A DNA stretch of 64,000 bases from Streptococcus oralis (GTDB lineage Bacteria > Bacillota > Bacilli > Lactobacillales > Streptococcaceae), in NCBI RefSeq assembly GCF_001578705.1, contig NZ_KQ969037.1:939180-1003179 (forward strand). Reading direction: 5' to 3'. A program made the position numbers and the translations under genes. Under the pieces are notes generated by a model. It did not search any database. It was given only the letters and a program-made list of their open reading frames with translations, and was not told where the DNA came from. Shown in pieces: positions 27,926 through 38,526 of the stretch. The first letter of the stretch is position 1, and each line of letters opens with the position of its first letter.

Positions 27926-28795
27926 TTAAAGAATATCTGGTAAAATCAACTGATAACAAAGGGTGAGATCCGTCAATTCCTTCAACTGTAGCCCTGTCAA
28001 TTCTTCCCATCTATCAATCTTGTATTGGAGAGAATTGCGGTGCAGGTAGAGTTGTTGGGCTGTTTTAGTGAGAACGGCACTATTTTCCCAAAGAGAGAGA
28101 ATGATTTCCTGAATCTGATCCTGATCCAAAATCATCTGGTGCAGGCATTCCTTGATTACCTTCAAGTCCACGCTCCTTTCTCCCATACTCCAAAGATAGA
28201 GTTGTGAAAAGGTATGAACACCTTGGTGACCCTGACGCCACCAAGTCTTAAACAAGTCTCGCTCTGCTTGGATTAAATCTGACAGAGCCTGATACCCAGC
28301 CTGTGACCAAACCTGTCCTAACATGATAGACAGACGAAGACCAAAGTCATACTCCACTGCTTCAATCGTATCACTTAAAATAGCTCGTACAGAGGTGTAC
28401 TTATCTTGTTGAAGCACAAATACATAATCCTGAGCACCGACCTGTAGCACTGTCTGGCAGTTGGGAAAGAGAGTTTGCATCATATCTAGCCAAGAGGATA
28501 GATTTTCCTGTTGGAAATAGGAAAGATGGCAATAAACCAGCTGAATCTTTTTGAAAGCTTGAGGTGCTTGCCCCTTACCCTCAATCAAATAGGAATACCA
28601 AGGATTGAGCGAACGAGCCTGCTCCTGCTGGGTCAAAAGGGCAACCAGCTGCTTTTCACGCTCGCTGAGCCCAGCTTCCCCCAGTAAAATCCACTGCTGA
28701 GAAGCTAAAGGGAGGGTGAGATAGCCTGGTTTCTCAATCGGCTGATCTGAAATCTGAGCCTCAGGAAACCAGTCTTGTAATTCCTTTGCAATCAT
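27926..28795 (-). CDS. PucR/CdaR-type transcriptional regulator
   Basis: The protein has 289 residues. The C-terminal helix-turn-helix of the PucR family is clear: NSAVLTKTAQQLYLHRNSLQ, then KIDRWEELTG, near residues 235-275, the usual "AxxLxxHRNTLxYRL" pattern. The N-terminal two-thirds is divergent and without an identified sensor domain. The gene lies upstream of msmK in the same direction, separated by about 110 bases, but the msmK promoter is in that gap. Its effector and targets are unknown. Confidence 0.8.
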   Translation of the reverse strand: MIAKELQDWFPEAQISDQPIEKPGYLTLPLASQQWILLGEAGLSEREKQLVALLTQQEQARSLNPWYSYLIEGKGQAPQAFKKIQLVYCHLSYFQQENLSSWLDMMQTLFPNCQTVLQVGAQDYVFVLQQDKYTSVRAILSDTIEAVEYDFGLRLSIMLGQVWSQAGYQALSDLIQAERDLFKTWWRQGHQGVHTFSQLYLWSMGERSVDLKVIKECLHQMILDQDQIQEIILSLWENSAVLTKTAQQLYLHRNSLQYKIDRWEELTGLQLKELTDLTLCYQLILPDIL

Positions 28796-28798
28796 ATC

Positions 28799-29185
28799 CT
28801 AGCCCTCCACTTTTTGGATGCACCAAGAAATTAAGGTCTCTAGCCGCTCCACATTTTCAGTCAGATGGAGATAGCCCATCACCGCTTCAAAGCCAGTAGA
28901 CATACGGTAAGTCACCACATCAGCATTTTTAGCCTTTGTGTGGCTATTGGTATTGCGACCACGTTTATAGATTTCTTCTTCTTTTTCCGTAAGGACTTGC
29001 TCCTCCAACATGAGGGCAATCAGGCGAGCCTGAGCCTTGGCTGAGACATACTTAGTCGCCTCTTGGTGAAGTTTATTGGGCTTGGTCATGCCTTTGAGGA
29101 TGAGATGGCGGCGAATATACATGGAATAAACCGCATCTCCTTCAAAAGCTAGCGCAATCCCGTTAATGAGATTGACATCAATCAC
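28799..29185 (-). CDS. mrnC: Mini-ribonuclease 3
   Basis: The protein has 128 residues. It is a short RNase III domain without a dsRNA-binding domain and matures 23S rRNA ends. The family features LINGIALAFEGDAVYSMYIRR near residue 6 and RGRNTNSHTKAKNADVVTYR near residue 74 are present; the acidic catalytic residues lie in the first motif. Its start overlaps the cysS stop by 8 bases, the standard arrangement in Firmicutes. The next gene starts within 4 bases of its stop. Confidence 0.95.
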   Translation of the reverse strand: MIDVNLINGIALAFEGDAVYSMYIRRHLILKGMTKPNKLHQEATKYVSAKAQARLIALMLEEQVLTEKEEEIYKRGRNTNSHTKAKNADVVTYRMSTGFEAVMGYLHLTENVERLETLISWCIQKVEG

Positions 29186-30521
29186 GAGTCCACCTCACTC
29201 CATCCTTGGTGTCAAGGAGCTTAATTCCTTGAGCTGCCAATTGGTCACGGATTTGGTCCGCTGTCGCAAAGTCACGATTAGCACGCGCTTCTTGGCGCTT
29301 TTGGATTAAGGCTTCAATGTCTGCATCCAAAACCTCCTCAACAAAGACAATTCCGAAGACTTCCAACATAGCCCCAAGAGCTTCCTTAACACTTGCATCA
29401 TAGTTGCCTGAGTTGATCCACTTGGCCATTTCAAAGACAACTGTAATACCATTGGCAGCGTTAAAGTCCTCATCCATAGCCGCTACAAACTTATCTTTAA
29501 AGTCTTGTAACTCTTGAGCATCCACATTTTCAGTAAATGGTTGCTCATAAGTATTCTTCAGATACTTGAGATTAGTCTCTGCATCCCGCACTGCTTTTTC
29601 TGTAAAGTTAATAGGCTTGCGGTAATGCTGAGTGGCAAAGAAGAAACGAAGCACTTGGCCATCGATGGTTTTGAGGGCATCATGGACAGTAATAAAGTTC
29701 CCCAAGGACTTGGACATCTTGACATTGTCGATATTGACAAAGCCATTGTGCATCCAGTAGTTGGCGAAAGTCTTGCCTGTTTTGGCTTCTGACTGGGCAA
29801 TTTCATTGGTATGATGTGGAAACTCCAGATCGGCTCCACCACCGTGAATATCAATGGTATCGCCCAAAATCTCTGTCGACATGACCGAACACTCGATATG
29901 CCAGCCTGGACGGCCTGCTCCCCAAGGACTGTCCCAAGAAATCTCACCTGGCTTAGCTGCCTTCCAGAGAGCAAAGTCTACAGGATTTTCCTTACGAGCC
30001 GTTTCTTCATCTGTTCGACCTGAAGCACCTAGTTCCAAGTCTTCCAAGGTTTTATTAGCCAATTTGGCGTAGTTGTGGGATTTTTCCACGCGGAAGTAAA
30101 CATCCCCTTGACTCTCGTAAGCATAACCTTTTTCAATCAAGTCAGCGACAAAACGAATGATGTCATCCATAAACTCCACTACACGCGGATGGCGGGTAGC
30201 AGGTTTCACGCCCAAGGCCGTCACATCCTCACGAAAGGCAGTGATGTACTTGTCCGCAACCTCTTGAGGCGTGATGCCTTCTTCCTTGGCGCGATTGATA
30301 ATCTTATCATCTACATCCGTAAAATTGGAAATATAGGCAACCTCATAGCCACGATATTCAAAGTAGCGACGAATGGTATCAAAGGCTACCGTTGAACGAG
30401 CATTCCCAACGTGGATATAGTTGTAGACGGTTGGCCCACAGACATACATGCGAACCTTGCCCTCTTCAATGGGCACAAATTCACGTAGGCTGCGGGTCAT
30501 GGTGTCGTAAATTTTAATCAT
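29178..30521 (-). CDS. cysS: Cysteine--tRNA ligase
   Basis: The product is 447 residues from ATG 30521. A GTG three codons upstream would put the ribosome site (AAGGGAG) too close, and 447 is the family length. Class I motifs: HVGN (HIGH-like) in VYNYIHVGNARST near residue 31 and KMSKSLGN near 264. Zinc ligands include Cys28 of MYVCGPTVYN. It joins cysteine to tRNA-Cys. It is the first gene of cysS-mrnC. Confidence 0.96.
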   Translation of the reverse strand: MIKIYDTMTRSLREFVPIEEGKVRMYVCGPTVYNYIHVGNARSTVAFDTIRRYFEYRGYEVAYISNFTDVDDKIINRAKEEGITPQEVADKYITAFREDVTALGVKPATRHPRVVEFMDDIIRFVADLIEKGYAYESQGDVYFRVEKSHNYAKLANKTLEDLELGASGRTDEETARKENPVDFALWKAAKPGEISWDSPWGAGRPGWHIECSVMSTEILGDTIDIHGGGADLEFPHHTNEIAQSEAKTGKTFANYWMHNGFVNIDNVKMSKSLGNFITVHDALKTIDGQVLRFFFATQHYRKPINFTEKAVRDAETNLKYLKNTYEQPFTENVDAQELQDFKDKFVAAMDEDFNAANGITVVFEMAKWINSGNYDASVKEALGAMLEVFGIVFVEEVLDADIEALIQKRQEARANRDFATADQIRDQLAAQGIKLLDTKDGVRWTRD

Positions 30522-30538
30522 GCGGTCCACTCCCTTCT

Positions 30539-31060
30539 CTATTTCTGACTTTTTCGGCTGAAAACCAGCTCTGCAAAAGGGCCAAATTGTCTGAGGCTAT
30601 CCAGTTGGTAAAAGCGCTGCCCTTCCTCTTGGGTAAAGAGGGGAACCCCCTTTCCTAGGATAAGGGGCGCTATCTGAATAATGAGGTGGTCGAAAAGATC
30701 CGCATCCAAGAGCGGTCCTACCAAGGAATTACCACCAATCACAAAGACATTTTTGCCTTTGTCAATCTGGTGAACAAAGTCCACCACATCCCCAGCTACT
30801 GGCTGGTAATTGCTGACAGGCAGGTGCCTATCATGCGTAAAGACATAGTTTTCCGTAGCTTGATAAAAACTTTCTACATCTTGCAAATCTTGGATTTCCT
30901 CAAAGGTCCGCTTGCCCATGATGGTGATATCCATTTGCCTGTAAAAGTCATCATAGCCTGTATCCTCTACAGAACCAAGCTGATGCAGCCAGTCTATCCT
31001 GTGCTGGCTGTCTGCCAAGTAGCCATCCATGGTGATACAGCCGTAAAAATATACTGCCAT
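30539..31060 (-). CDS. Dihydrofolate reductase-like (RibD C-terminal) protein
   Basis: The protein has 173 residues. The family signature TIMGKRTFEEI near residue 50 and FVIGGNSLVGPLL near residue 110 belong to the RibD C-terminal/DHFR-fold domain. These bind NADPH and reduce pterin- or flavin-precursor-like substrates. The substrate here is unknown. GTAACTACAAGAATG-type leader is poor in a ribosome site, but the gene starts 8 bases after the nucleoside phosphorylase gene ends and is probably translationally coupled. It is followed by cysS, 17 bases on. Confidence 0.8.
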   Translation of the reverse strand: MAVYFYGCITMDGYLADSQHRIDWLHQLGSVEDTGYDDFYRQMDITIMGKRTFEEIQDLQDVESFYQATENYVFTHDRHLPVSNYQPVAGDVVDFVHQIDKGKNVFVIGGNSLVGPLLDADLFDHLIIQIAPLILGKGVPLFTQEEGQRFYQLDSLRQFGPFAELVFSRKSQK

Positions 31061-31068
31061 TCTTGTAG

Positions 31069-31833
31069 TTACCTTTCTAGTTCCTTTGCTATTGTCAAAG
31101 CGATAGTGAAAAAAGTCATGGCATCAGCTGTCCGTTCTTCATGGCGGGCATCCCAGGTTCGGTTATGATGATCCACATAGTCAGCTGTGTAGAAGAACTG
31201 ATAGACTTTACTCTTGCGAAATTGACTCCAAGCCATGATAGCTGAAGCTTCCATGTCCACCACTTTGGCTCCAGCAGCCAAGCGACGCTTGACCTTATCA
31301 GGCGTTTCCCGATAGAAAGCATCTATGGTCCAGGACTTGGTGCGGATATGCTCAATATCGTACTTGTCAAAGATAGCTTCAAGCTTAACTAACAGAGACT
31401 CGTCATAAGCGACTTCATCACCCGGTGGGGCATAGTGGTAGCTAGTGCCTTCATCTCGCAAAGCAGCAGCCGGCAGGATAATCTTGTCCGCCTCAATTGA
31501 GCGATCCAAAACGCCACAAGAACCTAGAATGATGAAATTCTTGAAGCCTCTGGCCGCCAACTCCTCCAGTTGGCCAATCACTGATGGAGCTCCAATAAGC
31601 GCAGTCATGACCGCAACTTGATTTCCATCATAATTATATACATACCAAGGGAATTGACCGTTAAGATTTTTTAAATAGCCTCCTTGATAGACTTTTTCTG
31701 ACTCAATCAAACGTTTCAGAATTTCGCCATTAAAGGACAGGATGATAGTTTCACAAACCTCACCCTTGTCCATAATCTGCCTATCTGTTGGCTCAACAAC
31801 CCCAGCTACATCTTCGAATTCCTCTAATAACAT
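31069..31833 (-). CDS. Nucleoside phosphorylase (PNP/UDP family)
   Basis: The protein has 254 residues. It has a phosphorylase superfamily-1 fold: FIILGSCGVLD (phosphate-binding glycine loop near residue 98), AAALRDEGTSYHYAPPG near 122, and VVDMEASAIMAW near 190, the nucleoside ribose-binding Met-Glu motif. It would split nucleosides with phosphate into base and ribose-1-phosphate; purine or uridine specificity cannot be read. It lies between cysE and the DHFR-like gene on the same strand. AGAGAAG precedes the start. Confidence 0.85.
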   Translation of the reverse strand: MLLEEFEDVAGVVEPTDRQIMDKGEVCETIILSFNGEILKRLIESEKVYQGGYLKNLNGQFPWYVYNYDGNQVAVMTALIGAPSVIGQLEELAARGFKNFIILGSCGVLDRSIEADKIILPAAALRDEGTSYHYAPPGDEVAYDESLLVKLEAIFDKYDIEHIRTKSWTIDAFYRETPDKVKRRLAAGAKVVDMEASAIMAWSQFRKSKVYQFFYTADYVDHHNRTWDARHEERTADAMTFFTIALTIAKELER

Positions 31834-31958
31834 AACTTCTCTTTCTTTAGGACTTCAGCAAAGCCTCTTTCATCTTTTCTATTGGGTTACAGTTTGCTAA
31901 AGCATTCCTTGACAAGACCTCCGTAAGATGTCTTGTTACTGTTCAAAACAAGTCTTTC

Positions 31959-32576
31959 TTAGAGCTCCGACGAATGGTGGCTGGCTTCGCGGGCATGCTC
32001 CAGCTTGTCCAGATAATATTCTCGCTGTTCTTCCACCTCGTGGATGGTCGGCTCGTCTTTCTGACCGTGGACGCGCACAATCTTGGCAGGGATTCCAACT
32101 ACGGTCACATCACTAGGCACGTCTGCCACGACTACTGCAGCAGCACCGACTTTGGCATTTTCACCGATTTCTACCGGTCCGATGACTTGGGCATGGGCTG
32201 ATATGAGAGCTCCTTTACGCACAGTCGGATGGCGTTTCCCAACATCCTTCCCTGTTCCACCAAGTGTTACTCCGTGATAGAGAAGAACGCCTTTTTCAAC
32301 AATCGCCGTCTCTCCAATCACCAGACCTGAACCATGGTCGATAAAAACACCTGAGTCAATCTGGGCACCCGGATGAATCTCGATTTGGGTCCAAAAGCGC
32401 CAAAACTGACTGTGCATCCGAGCCAGGAGTTTGAAGCCATGATTCCAGAGAAAATGCGAGAGACGGTGGGCAGCTAAGGCCTTGACACCTGGATAAGTCA
32501 GCAAAACTTCCAAACTGTTGCGTGCCGCTGGATCATTTTCTTTTACAATATCAATGGTTTCGCGCCACCATCCCAT
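31959..32576 (-). CDS. cysE: Serine O-acetyltransferase
   Basis: The protein has 205 residues, the short Gram-positive form. It makes O-acetylserine for cysteine synthesis. The C-terminal left-handed beta-helix has hexapeptide repeats: IHPGAQIDSGVFIDHGSGL, GVTLGGTGKDVGKRHPTV (active site), and GENAKVGAAAVVVADVPS. It lies 15 bases after pnp with AAGGAG before the start, as in pneumococcus. Confidence 0.96.
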   Translation of the reverse strand: MGWWRETIDIVKENDPAARNSLEVLLTYPGVKALAAHRLSHFLWNHGFKLLARMHSQFWRFWTQIEIHPGAQIDSGVFIDHGSGLVIGETAIVEKGVLLYHGVTLGGTGKDVGKRHPTVRKGALISAHAQVIGPVEIGENAKVGAAAVVVADVPSDVTVVGIPAKIVRVHGQKDEPTIHEVEEQREYYLDKLEHAREASHHSSEL

Positions 32577-32591
32577 ACATTTCTCCTTTTC

Positions 32592-34805
32592 TTATTCTGA
32601 ATCTTTTGGCGTATCTGTAAATTCTTTCTTCGGTTTGTGGTCCTTGTGATGACGTGGACGGTGAGGACGTTCAGCCTTTTCACCTTTTTCATCGTGTTCT
32701 GGTTTTGGTGGACGAGGAAGAAGAGCCTTCATAGAGGCATCAATACGGCCTTTTTCATCAATCTTGATAACCTTAACATCGACTTCATCACCGATAGCTA
32801 CCAAGTCCTCGACACGGTTGGTACGAGTCCAAGCCATTTCTGAGATGTGAACGAGGGCATCTGTCTTGTCAAAGAGATTGACAAAGGCACCGAATTTCTC
32901 GATACGAACAACTTTAGCATGGTAGACTTCATCCACTTTGGCTTCACGAACCAAACCAGCAATGATTTCTTTGGTACGGTTAATGGCATCTTGGTCGCTA
33001 GAGTAGATAGATACGTTACCTTCTTCATCGATATCAATCTTAACGCCTGTTTCAGCGATGATCTTGTCGATGGTTTCTCCACCCTTACCGATGACAATCT
33101 TAATCTTGTCCACATCAATCTTGATGGTATCAATTTTCGGAGCAGTTGGAGCCAATTCTGGACGAACTTCAGGAATAGTCGCTTCAATCACATCAAGGAT
33201 TTCAAAACGAGCTTTCTTGGCTTGAGCAAGAGCCTCAGTCAAAATTTCTGCAGTAATCCCTTGAATCTTGATATCCATTTGAAGAGCTGTAATCCCGTCA
33301 CGAGTACCGGCAACCTTAAAGTCCATGTCTCCAAAGTGGTCTTCCAAACCTTGGATATCTGTCAAGACAGTGTAGTTATTTCCATCTGAGATAAGTCCCA
33401 TAGCAATACCAGCTACTGGCGCCTTGATTGGCACACCACCAGCCATAAGGGCAAGCGTTCCCGCACAGATAGAAGCTTGAGAAGAAGAACCATTTGATTC
33501 CAAGACCTCAGCTACCAAGCGGATCGCGTATGGGAATTCTTCCAAACTTGGCAAGACTTGCGCAAGAGCACGCTCACCAAGAGCACCGTGACCAATTTCA
33601 CGACGACCTGGCGCACCATAACGACCTGTTTCCCCTACTGAGTATTGAGGGAAATTATAGTGGTGCATAAAGCGTTTCTTGTACTCTGGATCCAATCCAT
33701 CGATGATTTGAGTTTCTCCCATCGGAGCCAAAGTCAAAACTGAAAGAGCTTGAGTTTGTCCACGAGTGAAAAGGCCAGAACCATGTACACGAGGAAGATA
33801 GTCGACCTGCGCATCTAAAGGACGGATTTCATCGACCTTACGACCGTCAGGACGAACCTTGTCTTCTGTAATCAAACGGCGTACTTCAGCATGTTCCATT
33901 TGTTCCAAGATTTCAGCCACATCACGCATGATACGGTCAAATTCTTCATGGTCTGCATATTTTTCTTCATACACCGCAGTCACTTGGTCTTTAACTGCTT
34001 GAGTTGCAGCTTCACGAGCCAATTTTTCTTCTACTTGGACCGCTTTTTGGAGGTCACTGTTGTAGGCTGCGATGATTTCAGCCTGTAATTCAGCATCTAC
34101 GTGAAGCAGTTCCACTTCTGCTTTTTCTTTACCAACTGCAGCAACGATTTCTTCTTGGAAGGCAATCAATTCTTTGACTGCTTCATGCCCTTTAAGAAGG
34201 GCTTCCAACATGATTTCTTCTGACAATTCTTTGGCACCAGACTCTACCATGTTGATGGCGTGTTTGGTACCAGCTACTGTCAATTCAAGAAGAGATTGCT
34301 CTGCCTGTTCTTGACTAGGGTTGATGATGATTTGGCCATCGACATAGCCCACTTGTACCCCAGCGATTGGTCCGTCAAACGGAATATCTGAGATAGAAAG
34401 CGCTAAAGATGAACCAAACATAGCCGCCATTGGAGCAGAGGCATTTTCATCATAAGAAAGGACGGTGTTGATCACTTGCACTTCGTTACGGAAACCTTCC
34501 GCAAACATAGGACGGATTGGGCGGTCAATCAAACGCGCTGTCAAAGTCGCATCTGTTGAAGGACGTCCTTCACGTTTCATAAAGCCACCAGGAAACTTCC
34601 CGGCCGCATACATTTTCTCTTCGTAGTTGACTTGGAGTGGGAAGAAATCCCCAGTTGCCATTTTCTTAGACATAACGGCAGCAGTCAAGACAGTTGACTC
34701 ACCGTAACGGACGACAACAGAGCCATTTGCTTGCTTAGCAACCTGACCAGTCTCTACGATTAACTCACGACCCGCAAAAGTCGTTTGAAACACTTGTTTT
34801 GTCAT
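32592..34805 (-). CDS. pnp: Polyribonucleotide nucleotidyltransferase (PNPase)
   Basis: The product has 737 residues from ATG 34805, behind AAAGGGG. A longer frame extends 45 codons upstream, but the family starts at [10 protein letters not shown]. It has two RNase PH domains, a helical linker, a KH domain ([17 protein letters not shown]) and an S1 domain ([14 protein letters not shown]) before a basic tail. It degrades RNA 3'-5' using phosphate. It is first in the pnp-cysE run. The 5' region holds a hairpin (see regulatory entry). Confidence 0.96.
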   Translation of the reverse strand: MTKQVFQTTFAGRELIVETGQVAKQANGSVVVRYGESTVLTAAVMSKKMATGDFFPLQVNYEEKMYAAGKFPGGFMKREGRPSTDATLTARLIDRPIRPMFAEGFRNEVQVINTVLSYDENASAPMAAMFGSSLALSISDIPFDGPIAGVQVGYVDGQIIINPSQEQAEQSLLELTVAGTKHAINMVESGAKELSEEIMLEALLKGHEAVKELIAFQEEIVAAVGKEKAEVELLHVDAELQAEIIAAYNSDLQKAVQVEEKLAREAATQAVKDQVTAVYEEKYADHEEFDRIMRDVAEILEQMEHAEVRRLITEDKVRPDGRKVDEIRPLDAQVDYLPRVHGSGLFTRGQTQALSVLTLAPMGETQIIDGLDPEYKKRFMHHYNFPQYSVGETGRYGAPGRREIGHGALGERALAQVLPSLEEFPYAIRLVAEVLESNGSSSQASICAGTLALMAGGVPIKAPVAGIAMGLISDGNNYTVLTDIQGLEDHFGDMDFKVAGTRDGITALQMDIKIQGITAEILTEALAQAKKARFEILDVIEATIPEVRPELAPTAPKIDTIKIDVDKIKIVIGKGGETIDKIIAETGVKIDIDEEGNVSIYSSDQDAINRTKEIIAGLVREAKVDEVYHAKVVRIEKFGAFVNLFDKTDALVHISEMAWTRTNRVEDLVAIGDEVDVKVIKIDEKGRIDASMKALLPRPPKPEHDEKGEKAERPHRPRHHKDHKPKKEFTDTPKDSE

Positions 34806-35124
34806 TTTAATCCCCTTTGGATTGATGAAATTATACGCCTTGCCTACAAAAATCAGGATACAAAGGGCGTAAAGAATCCCGTATGAAAATAGGAGATTGA
34901 CGCAGTGTGCGATGCACACCAGGAAATCTATCTTTTTCACTAGGGATTTAGCCCGTGTTCAACTATCTAGATACTTTGAAATATCTAAGAATAATATTCT
35001 CTAGAATCTGTCTATTTTTGTTAGATTTAAATTGCTAAAAATCTTTTTATACCCTCATCTTTGTATCAAGTACGTACAGAGTCTATTTTATCATATTTTT
35101 CTTAAAAAGTGCGGGCTTTTCTAT
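34806..35124 (-). other. Region upstream of pnp: in-frame extension, hairpin, no gene
   Basis: The stretch has no independent gene. An open frame continues pnp upstream as [20 protein letters not shown], but it bypasses the good ribosome site of pnp. A perfect hairpin GTGTGC-GAT-GCACAC lies at about 34905-34919. PNPase transcripts usually have structured 5' ends, so this may be part of the leader; alternatively it is a dispersed repeat. The rest is AT-rich and unassigned. Confidence 0.55.
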
Positions 35125-35160
35125 TAAAAAGGAACCATCCCCCTCGCTTGAGAAGAATGG
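35125..35160 (-). terminator. Probable terminator of metF
   Basis: The arms AACCATTC and GGATGGTT, around a purine-rich loop, are followed on the minus strand by TTTTTA. The stem is imperfect. Confidence 0.6.
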
Positions 35161-35170
35161 TTTGTTTTTA

Positions 35171-36037
35171 TTACCCTAAAGACTGATGATTAAACAAGGC
35201 ATGGGTTGCTTGGTGGATGTACTTAGCTGTTTCAGCATTGTTCATGGTATAGAGATGCACTCCAGCAACATCCTGGGTTACCAAGTCCACGATCTGATCC
35301 ACTGCATAGGCAAGCCCTGCTGCTCTGAGCGACTCAGGGTCATGCTCATACTTGTCTAAGATGGCCTTAAATTTGCGTGGAAGATGAATATTCTCACATG
35401 TTTTCAAGAGACGAAGCGCTTGGTTACGGTTAAGAATAGGCATGATTCCCGCATGAATGGGAACATCAATCCCTGCCAAGGTACACTTATCTTGGAAATC
35501 ATAGAAGCGCTCATTGTCAAAGAAAAGTTGCGTTACGAGGCTTGAACAGCCTGCGTCCACTTTCTTCTTGAGATTTTGAATATCCGAGATCTGGTTTGGC
35601 GAGTCAGGGTGCCCCTCTGGATAGCAAGCTCCGACAATATCAAAGTGAGGGGCTTGTTCCTTGATGAACTCGATCAAGTCCGTTGCGTAGCGGAAATCCT
35701 TTTGCGGTTCCACATCAGGAATGATGTCCCCACGTAGAGCCAAGATTTTTCGCACACCAACCTTGTCCAAGTCCGCAAGTGTCTCTGCAACCTTCTCCTT
35801 GGTCAGATAGATAGCTGGCAAGTGGGCAATAGTTGGAATCGCCAAGTCATTCTGGATAAAGTCAGCCAAACGAACCGTTGTTTCCTTGATATTAAATTTA
35901 TTATTGCTGGCAGTCACACTGATAAAGTGCGGTGTCAGCTCCCGCATATCCTGCAAGGCTGAAATAATTTTATCATTACCCACAGCTGGGTTTGGAGGGA
36001 ACACTTCAAATGAAAGTGATGGCGTTTGGCGTGACAT
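35171..36037 (-). CDS. metF: 5,10-methylenetetrahydrofolate reductase
   Basis: The product has 288 residues from ATG 36037, behind AAGGA. The upstream in-frame extension is discarded. It uses NAD(P)H/FAD to make 5-methyl-THF for methionine synthesis. The family features SFEVFPPNP near residue 9, ITVTASNN near 45, ALRGD near 113, GACYPEGHPDS near 145 and GIMPILNRNQ near 210 are present. It lies downstream of metE in the same direction, the methyl donor and acceptor enzymes of one pathway. The two are most likely one operon under the upstream Met-box. Confidence 0.96.
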   Translation of the reverse strand: MSRQTPSLSFEVFPPNPAVGNDKIISALQDMRELTPHFISVTASNNKFNIKETTVRLADFIQNDLAIPTIAHLPAIYLTKEKVAETLADLDKVGVRKILALRGDIIPDVEPQKDFRYATDLIEFIKEQAPHFDIVGACYPEGHPDSPNQISDIQNLKKKVDAGCSSLVTQLFFDNERFYDFQDKCTLAGIDVPIHAGIMPILNRNQALRLLKTCENIHLPRKFKAILDKYEHDPESLRAAGLAYAVDQIVDLVTQDVAGVHLYTMNNAETAKYIHQATHALFNHQSLG

Positions 36038-36130
36038 AGTCCTTATCCTTTTCTTTTTGATTTCAATATTGCTGAGCCAGCTAGGCCAAGCAGTTCCTTG
36101 ATCAGTCAGGGTCACGAGAGAAATCTTATC

Positions 36131-38380
36131 TTACAATTTCTCACGCGCAGCTTTTGCTGCTTCGACAAGGCGGATCAAGCTTTCTTTTGTTTCTGGAATA
36201 CCACGTGTTTTCAAACCACAGTCAGGGTTGATCCAAACTTTCTTGCTTGGTACTTTCGCAAGGATAGCATCGATTGTGTGGTCGATTTCGCCTTCATTTG
36301 GCACACGAGGTGAGTGGATATCGTAAACCCCAGGTCCCACTTCTGTTTGGAAGTTTTTCGCTTTGAGTTCGTCCAAGATTTCAAGGTTTGAACGGCTTGC
36401 TTCAAAGGAAATAACGTCCGCATCCATGTTGTCGATGGCTGGGATGATATCTGTAAATTCTGAGTAACACATGTGAGTGTGGATTTGAGTATCTGGCGCT
36501 ACTGTAGAGTGTACCAAGCGGAAGGCAGGGATTGCCCAGTCAAGGTAGTCTTCGTACCAGTCGCTACGACGGAGTGGCAATTTCTCACGAAGAGCAGCCT
36601 CGTCGATTTGGATGATTTTCACACCTGCAGCTTCAAGGTCAAGAACTTCATCCTTGATAGCAAGGGCGATTTGAAGAGTTGAGTCCTTGATAGAGATGTC
36701 TTCACGTGGGAATGACCAGTTAAGGATGGTAACAGGTCCTGTCAACATACCTTTAACAGGTTTGTCAGTACGGCTTTGTGCGTAGCTAGACCATTTAACA
36801 GTGATTGGGTTGAGACGAGTGACATCACCCCAGATGATTGGTGGTTTCACCCCACGCATACCGTATGATTGTACCCAACCATTCTTAGAGAAGAGGTAAC
36901 CGGACAAGTTTTGACCGAAGTACTCAACCATGTCGTTACGCTCGAACTCACCGTGTACAAGCACGTCAAATCCAACTTCTTCTTGCCATTTGATCCATTC
37001 GTCGATGGTTTCAGCAAGGAAAGCGTCGTACTCTTCTTGTGACAATTCACCCTTACGGTAAGCCAAACGTTTGGCACGAACTTCCTTAGTTTGAGGGAAT
37101 GAACCGATGGTTGTTGTTGGAAGGGCTGGAAGTTTAAAGGCTTCTTCTTGGATGGCTTCACGTTCAGCAAAGGCTGGCAAACGAGTGTAGTCAGCGTCTA
37201 TCAATCCAGCGATGCGTGCACGAAGTTCTGCATTTTCACCCACACGCTCAGTCGCAAAGAGTTCCTTATTAGCAGCAAGAGCTTCTGCACCTTGACCATT
37301 GCGGATAGCATCCAAATCACGAAGTTCTTCCAATTTTTCAACTGCAAAGGCAAAGTGGTTCAAGATAGCTGGTTCAAATTCTTCGTTAGCAGTTGTAAAC
37401 GGCACATGAAGAAGTGAGCATGAGCTTGTCAAAACGATGTTTTCAGCTGGAATTTGTTCAAGAACAGCCAAGCTCTTTTCGTAATTATTGCGCCAGATGT
37501 TCTTACCATTGACAATCCCTGCATAGAGAGTCTTGTCAGCTGGGAAACCACCTTTAACGAGTTCAAGAGTTTTCTTACCTTCGACAAAGTCAAGACCGAT
37601 GGCATCTACTGGCAATTTCACAAGGTCAGCGTAGACATCACGAACGTCTCCGAAGTAAGTTTGAAGCAAGACTTCAAGACCTTTCTTGTCAGCCAAAAGT
37701 TTGTTGTAAATGTTCAAGAAGAGGGCTTTTTCTTCAGCTGTCAAATCTTTGACAAGAGCCGCTTCGTCGAGTTGGATGCGAGTTGCACCAAGCTCCGCCA
37801 ATTTAGCAAAAACTTCTTGGTATGCAGCTACTAAGCTGTCTACGAAGTCTTCTGCTTTCACGCCTTCTTCAAAGTCTGATAATTGAAGGAAAGTGAATGG
37901 ACCTACAAGGACTGGACGAGTGTTGAGACCAAGTTCTTTTGCTTCTTGGAATTCGTCAAAGATCTTGTGACCTGCAAGTTTGACTTGAGTGTCTTTTTCA
38001 AATTTAGGTACGATGTAGTGGTAGTTGGTGTTAAACCATTTCTTCATTGGAAGGGCACGAACATCCCCTTTTTCACCTTGGTAACCACGAGCCAAAGCAA
38101 AGTAGCGTTCAAGGTCTGACAAGTCCAAGTTTTGAACTGAAGCAGGTACCACGTTGAAGAGGAAAGCTGCATCTAGGAAGTTGTCATAGTGAGAAAAGTC
38201 ATTTGATGGGATTTCAGTGATGCCTTTTTCTTTGACAATGTTCCAGTGTTTTGCACGCAATTCTTTAGCCGCAGCCAAGAGTTCTTCTTCTGAGATTTCT
38301 TTTCTAAAGTATTTTTCAGTTGTAAATTTTAATTCGCGGAATTCGCCCAAACGAGGGAAACCGATAATTGTAGTTGACAT
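36131..38380 (-). CDS. metE: Cobalamin-independent methionine synthase
   Basis: The protein has 749 residues, the full MetE length. It transfers a methyl group from methyl-THF polyglutamate to homocysteine. Both halves of the tandem TIM barrel are present. The zinc ligands in the C-terminal barrel are His and Cys in HTHMCYSEF near residue 640 and Cys in [10 protein letters not shown] near 725. IGSFPQT near 430 is the homocysteine-binding motif. AGGAC precedes the ATG. A 21-bp Met-box lies about 80 bases upstream. Confidence 0.97.
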   Translation of the reverse strand: MSTTIIGFPRLGEFRELKFTTEKYFRKEISEEELLAAAKELRAKHWNIVKEKGITEIPSNDFSHYDNFLDAAFLFNVVPASVQNLDLSDLERYFALARGYQGEKGDVRALPMKKWFNTNYHYIVPKFEKDTQVKLAGHKIFDEFQEAKELGLNTRPVLVGPFTFLQLSDFEEGVKAEDFVDSLVAAYQEVFAKLAELGATRIQLDEAALVKDLTAEEKALFLNIYNKLLADKKGLEVLLQTYFGDVRDVYADLVKLPVDAIGLDFVEGKKTLELVKGGFPADKTLYAGIVNGKNIWRNNYEKSLAVLEQIPAENIVLTSSCSLLHVPFTTANEEFEPAILNHFAFAVEKLEELRDLDAIRNGQGAEALAANKELFATERVGENAELRARIAGLIDADYTRLPAFAEREAIQEEAFKLPALPTTTIGSFPQTKEVRAKRLAYRKGELSQEEYDAFLAETIDEWIKWQEEVGFDVLVHGEFERNDMVEYFGQNLSGYLFSKNGWVQSYGMRGVKPPIIWGDVTRLNPITVKWSSYAQSRTDKPVKGMLTGPVTILNWSFPREDISIKDSTLQIALAIKDEVLDLEAAGVKIIQIDEAALREKLPLRRSDWYEDYLDWAIPAFRLVHSTVAPDTQIHTHMCYSEFTDIIPAIDNMDADVISFEASRSNLEILDELKAKNFQTEVGPGVYDIHSPRVPNEGEIDHTIDAILAKVPSKKVWINPDCGLKTRGIPETKESLIRLVEAAKAAREKL

Positions 38381-38460
38381 GTTTTGTCCTCCAAAATTTG
38401 TTATTGAAACTATCTTAACAGAAAAGAAAGGGTCTGTATAATTGTAAATAATTAGGCTTT

Positions 38461-38481
38461 GATATAGTTTGAAACTATATC
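38461..38481. promoter_or_regulatory. Met-box (MtaR/MetR-type operator) upstream of metE
   Basis: A perfect inverted repeat with 10-bp arms GATATAGTTT / AAACTATATC around a central G matches the streptococcal Met-box consensus TATAGTTTSAAACTATA. It lies 81 bases before the metE start, placed for activation by a LysR-type regulator. A weak TATACA -10 candidate lies between. Confidence 0.9.
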
Positions 38482-38497
38482 ACTCTTTTGAACAAAA

Positions 38498-38526
38498 GAA
38501 AAAGACTTGAGACCAGCGTCTCAAAT
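38498..38526 (-). terminator. Hairpin between higA and metE
   Basis: The arms TTGAGAC and GTCTCAA with a short loop are followed on the minus strand by TCTTTTTC. It may end transcription from the toxin-antitoxin pair before the metE promoter. The rest of 38527-38733 shows no gene. Confidence 0.6.

Noticed and set aside
32847-33389. A plus-strand open frame of 180 codons inside pnp
   Set aside because: It is antisense to pnp and shows no start signals; it is an artefact of the codon bias of pnp.
34806-34940. An N-terminal extension of PNPase
   Set aside because: The AAAGGGG site and the family start [10 protein letters not shown] at 34805 make the extension unnecessary.
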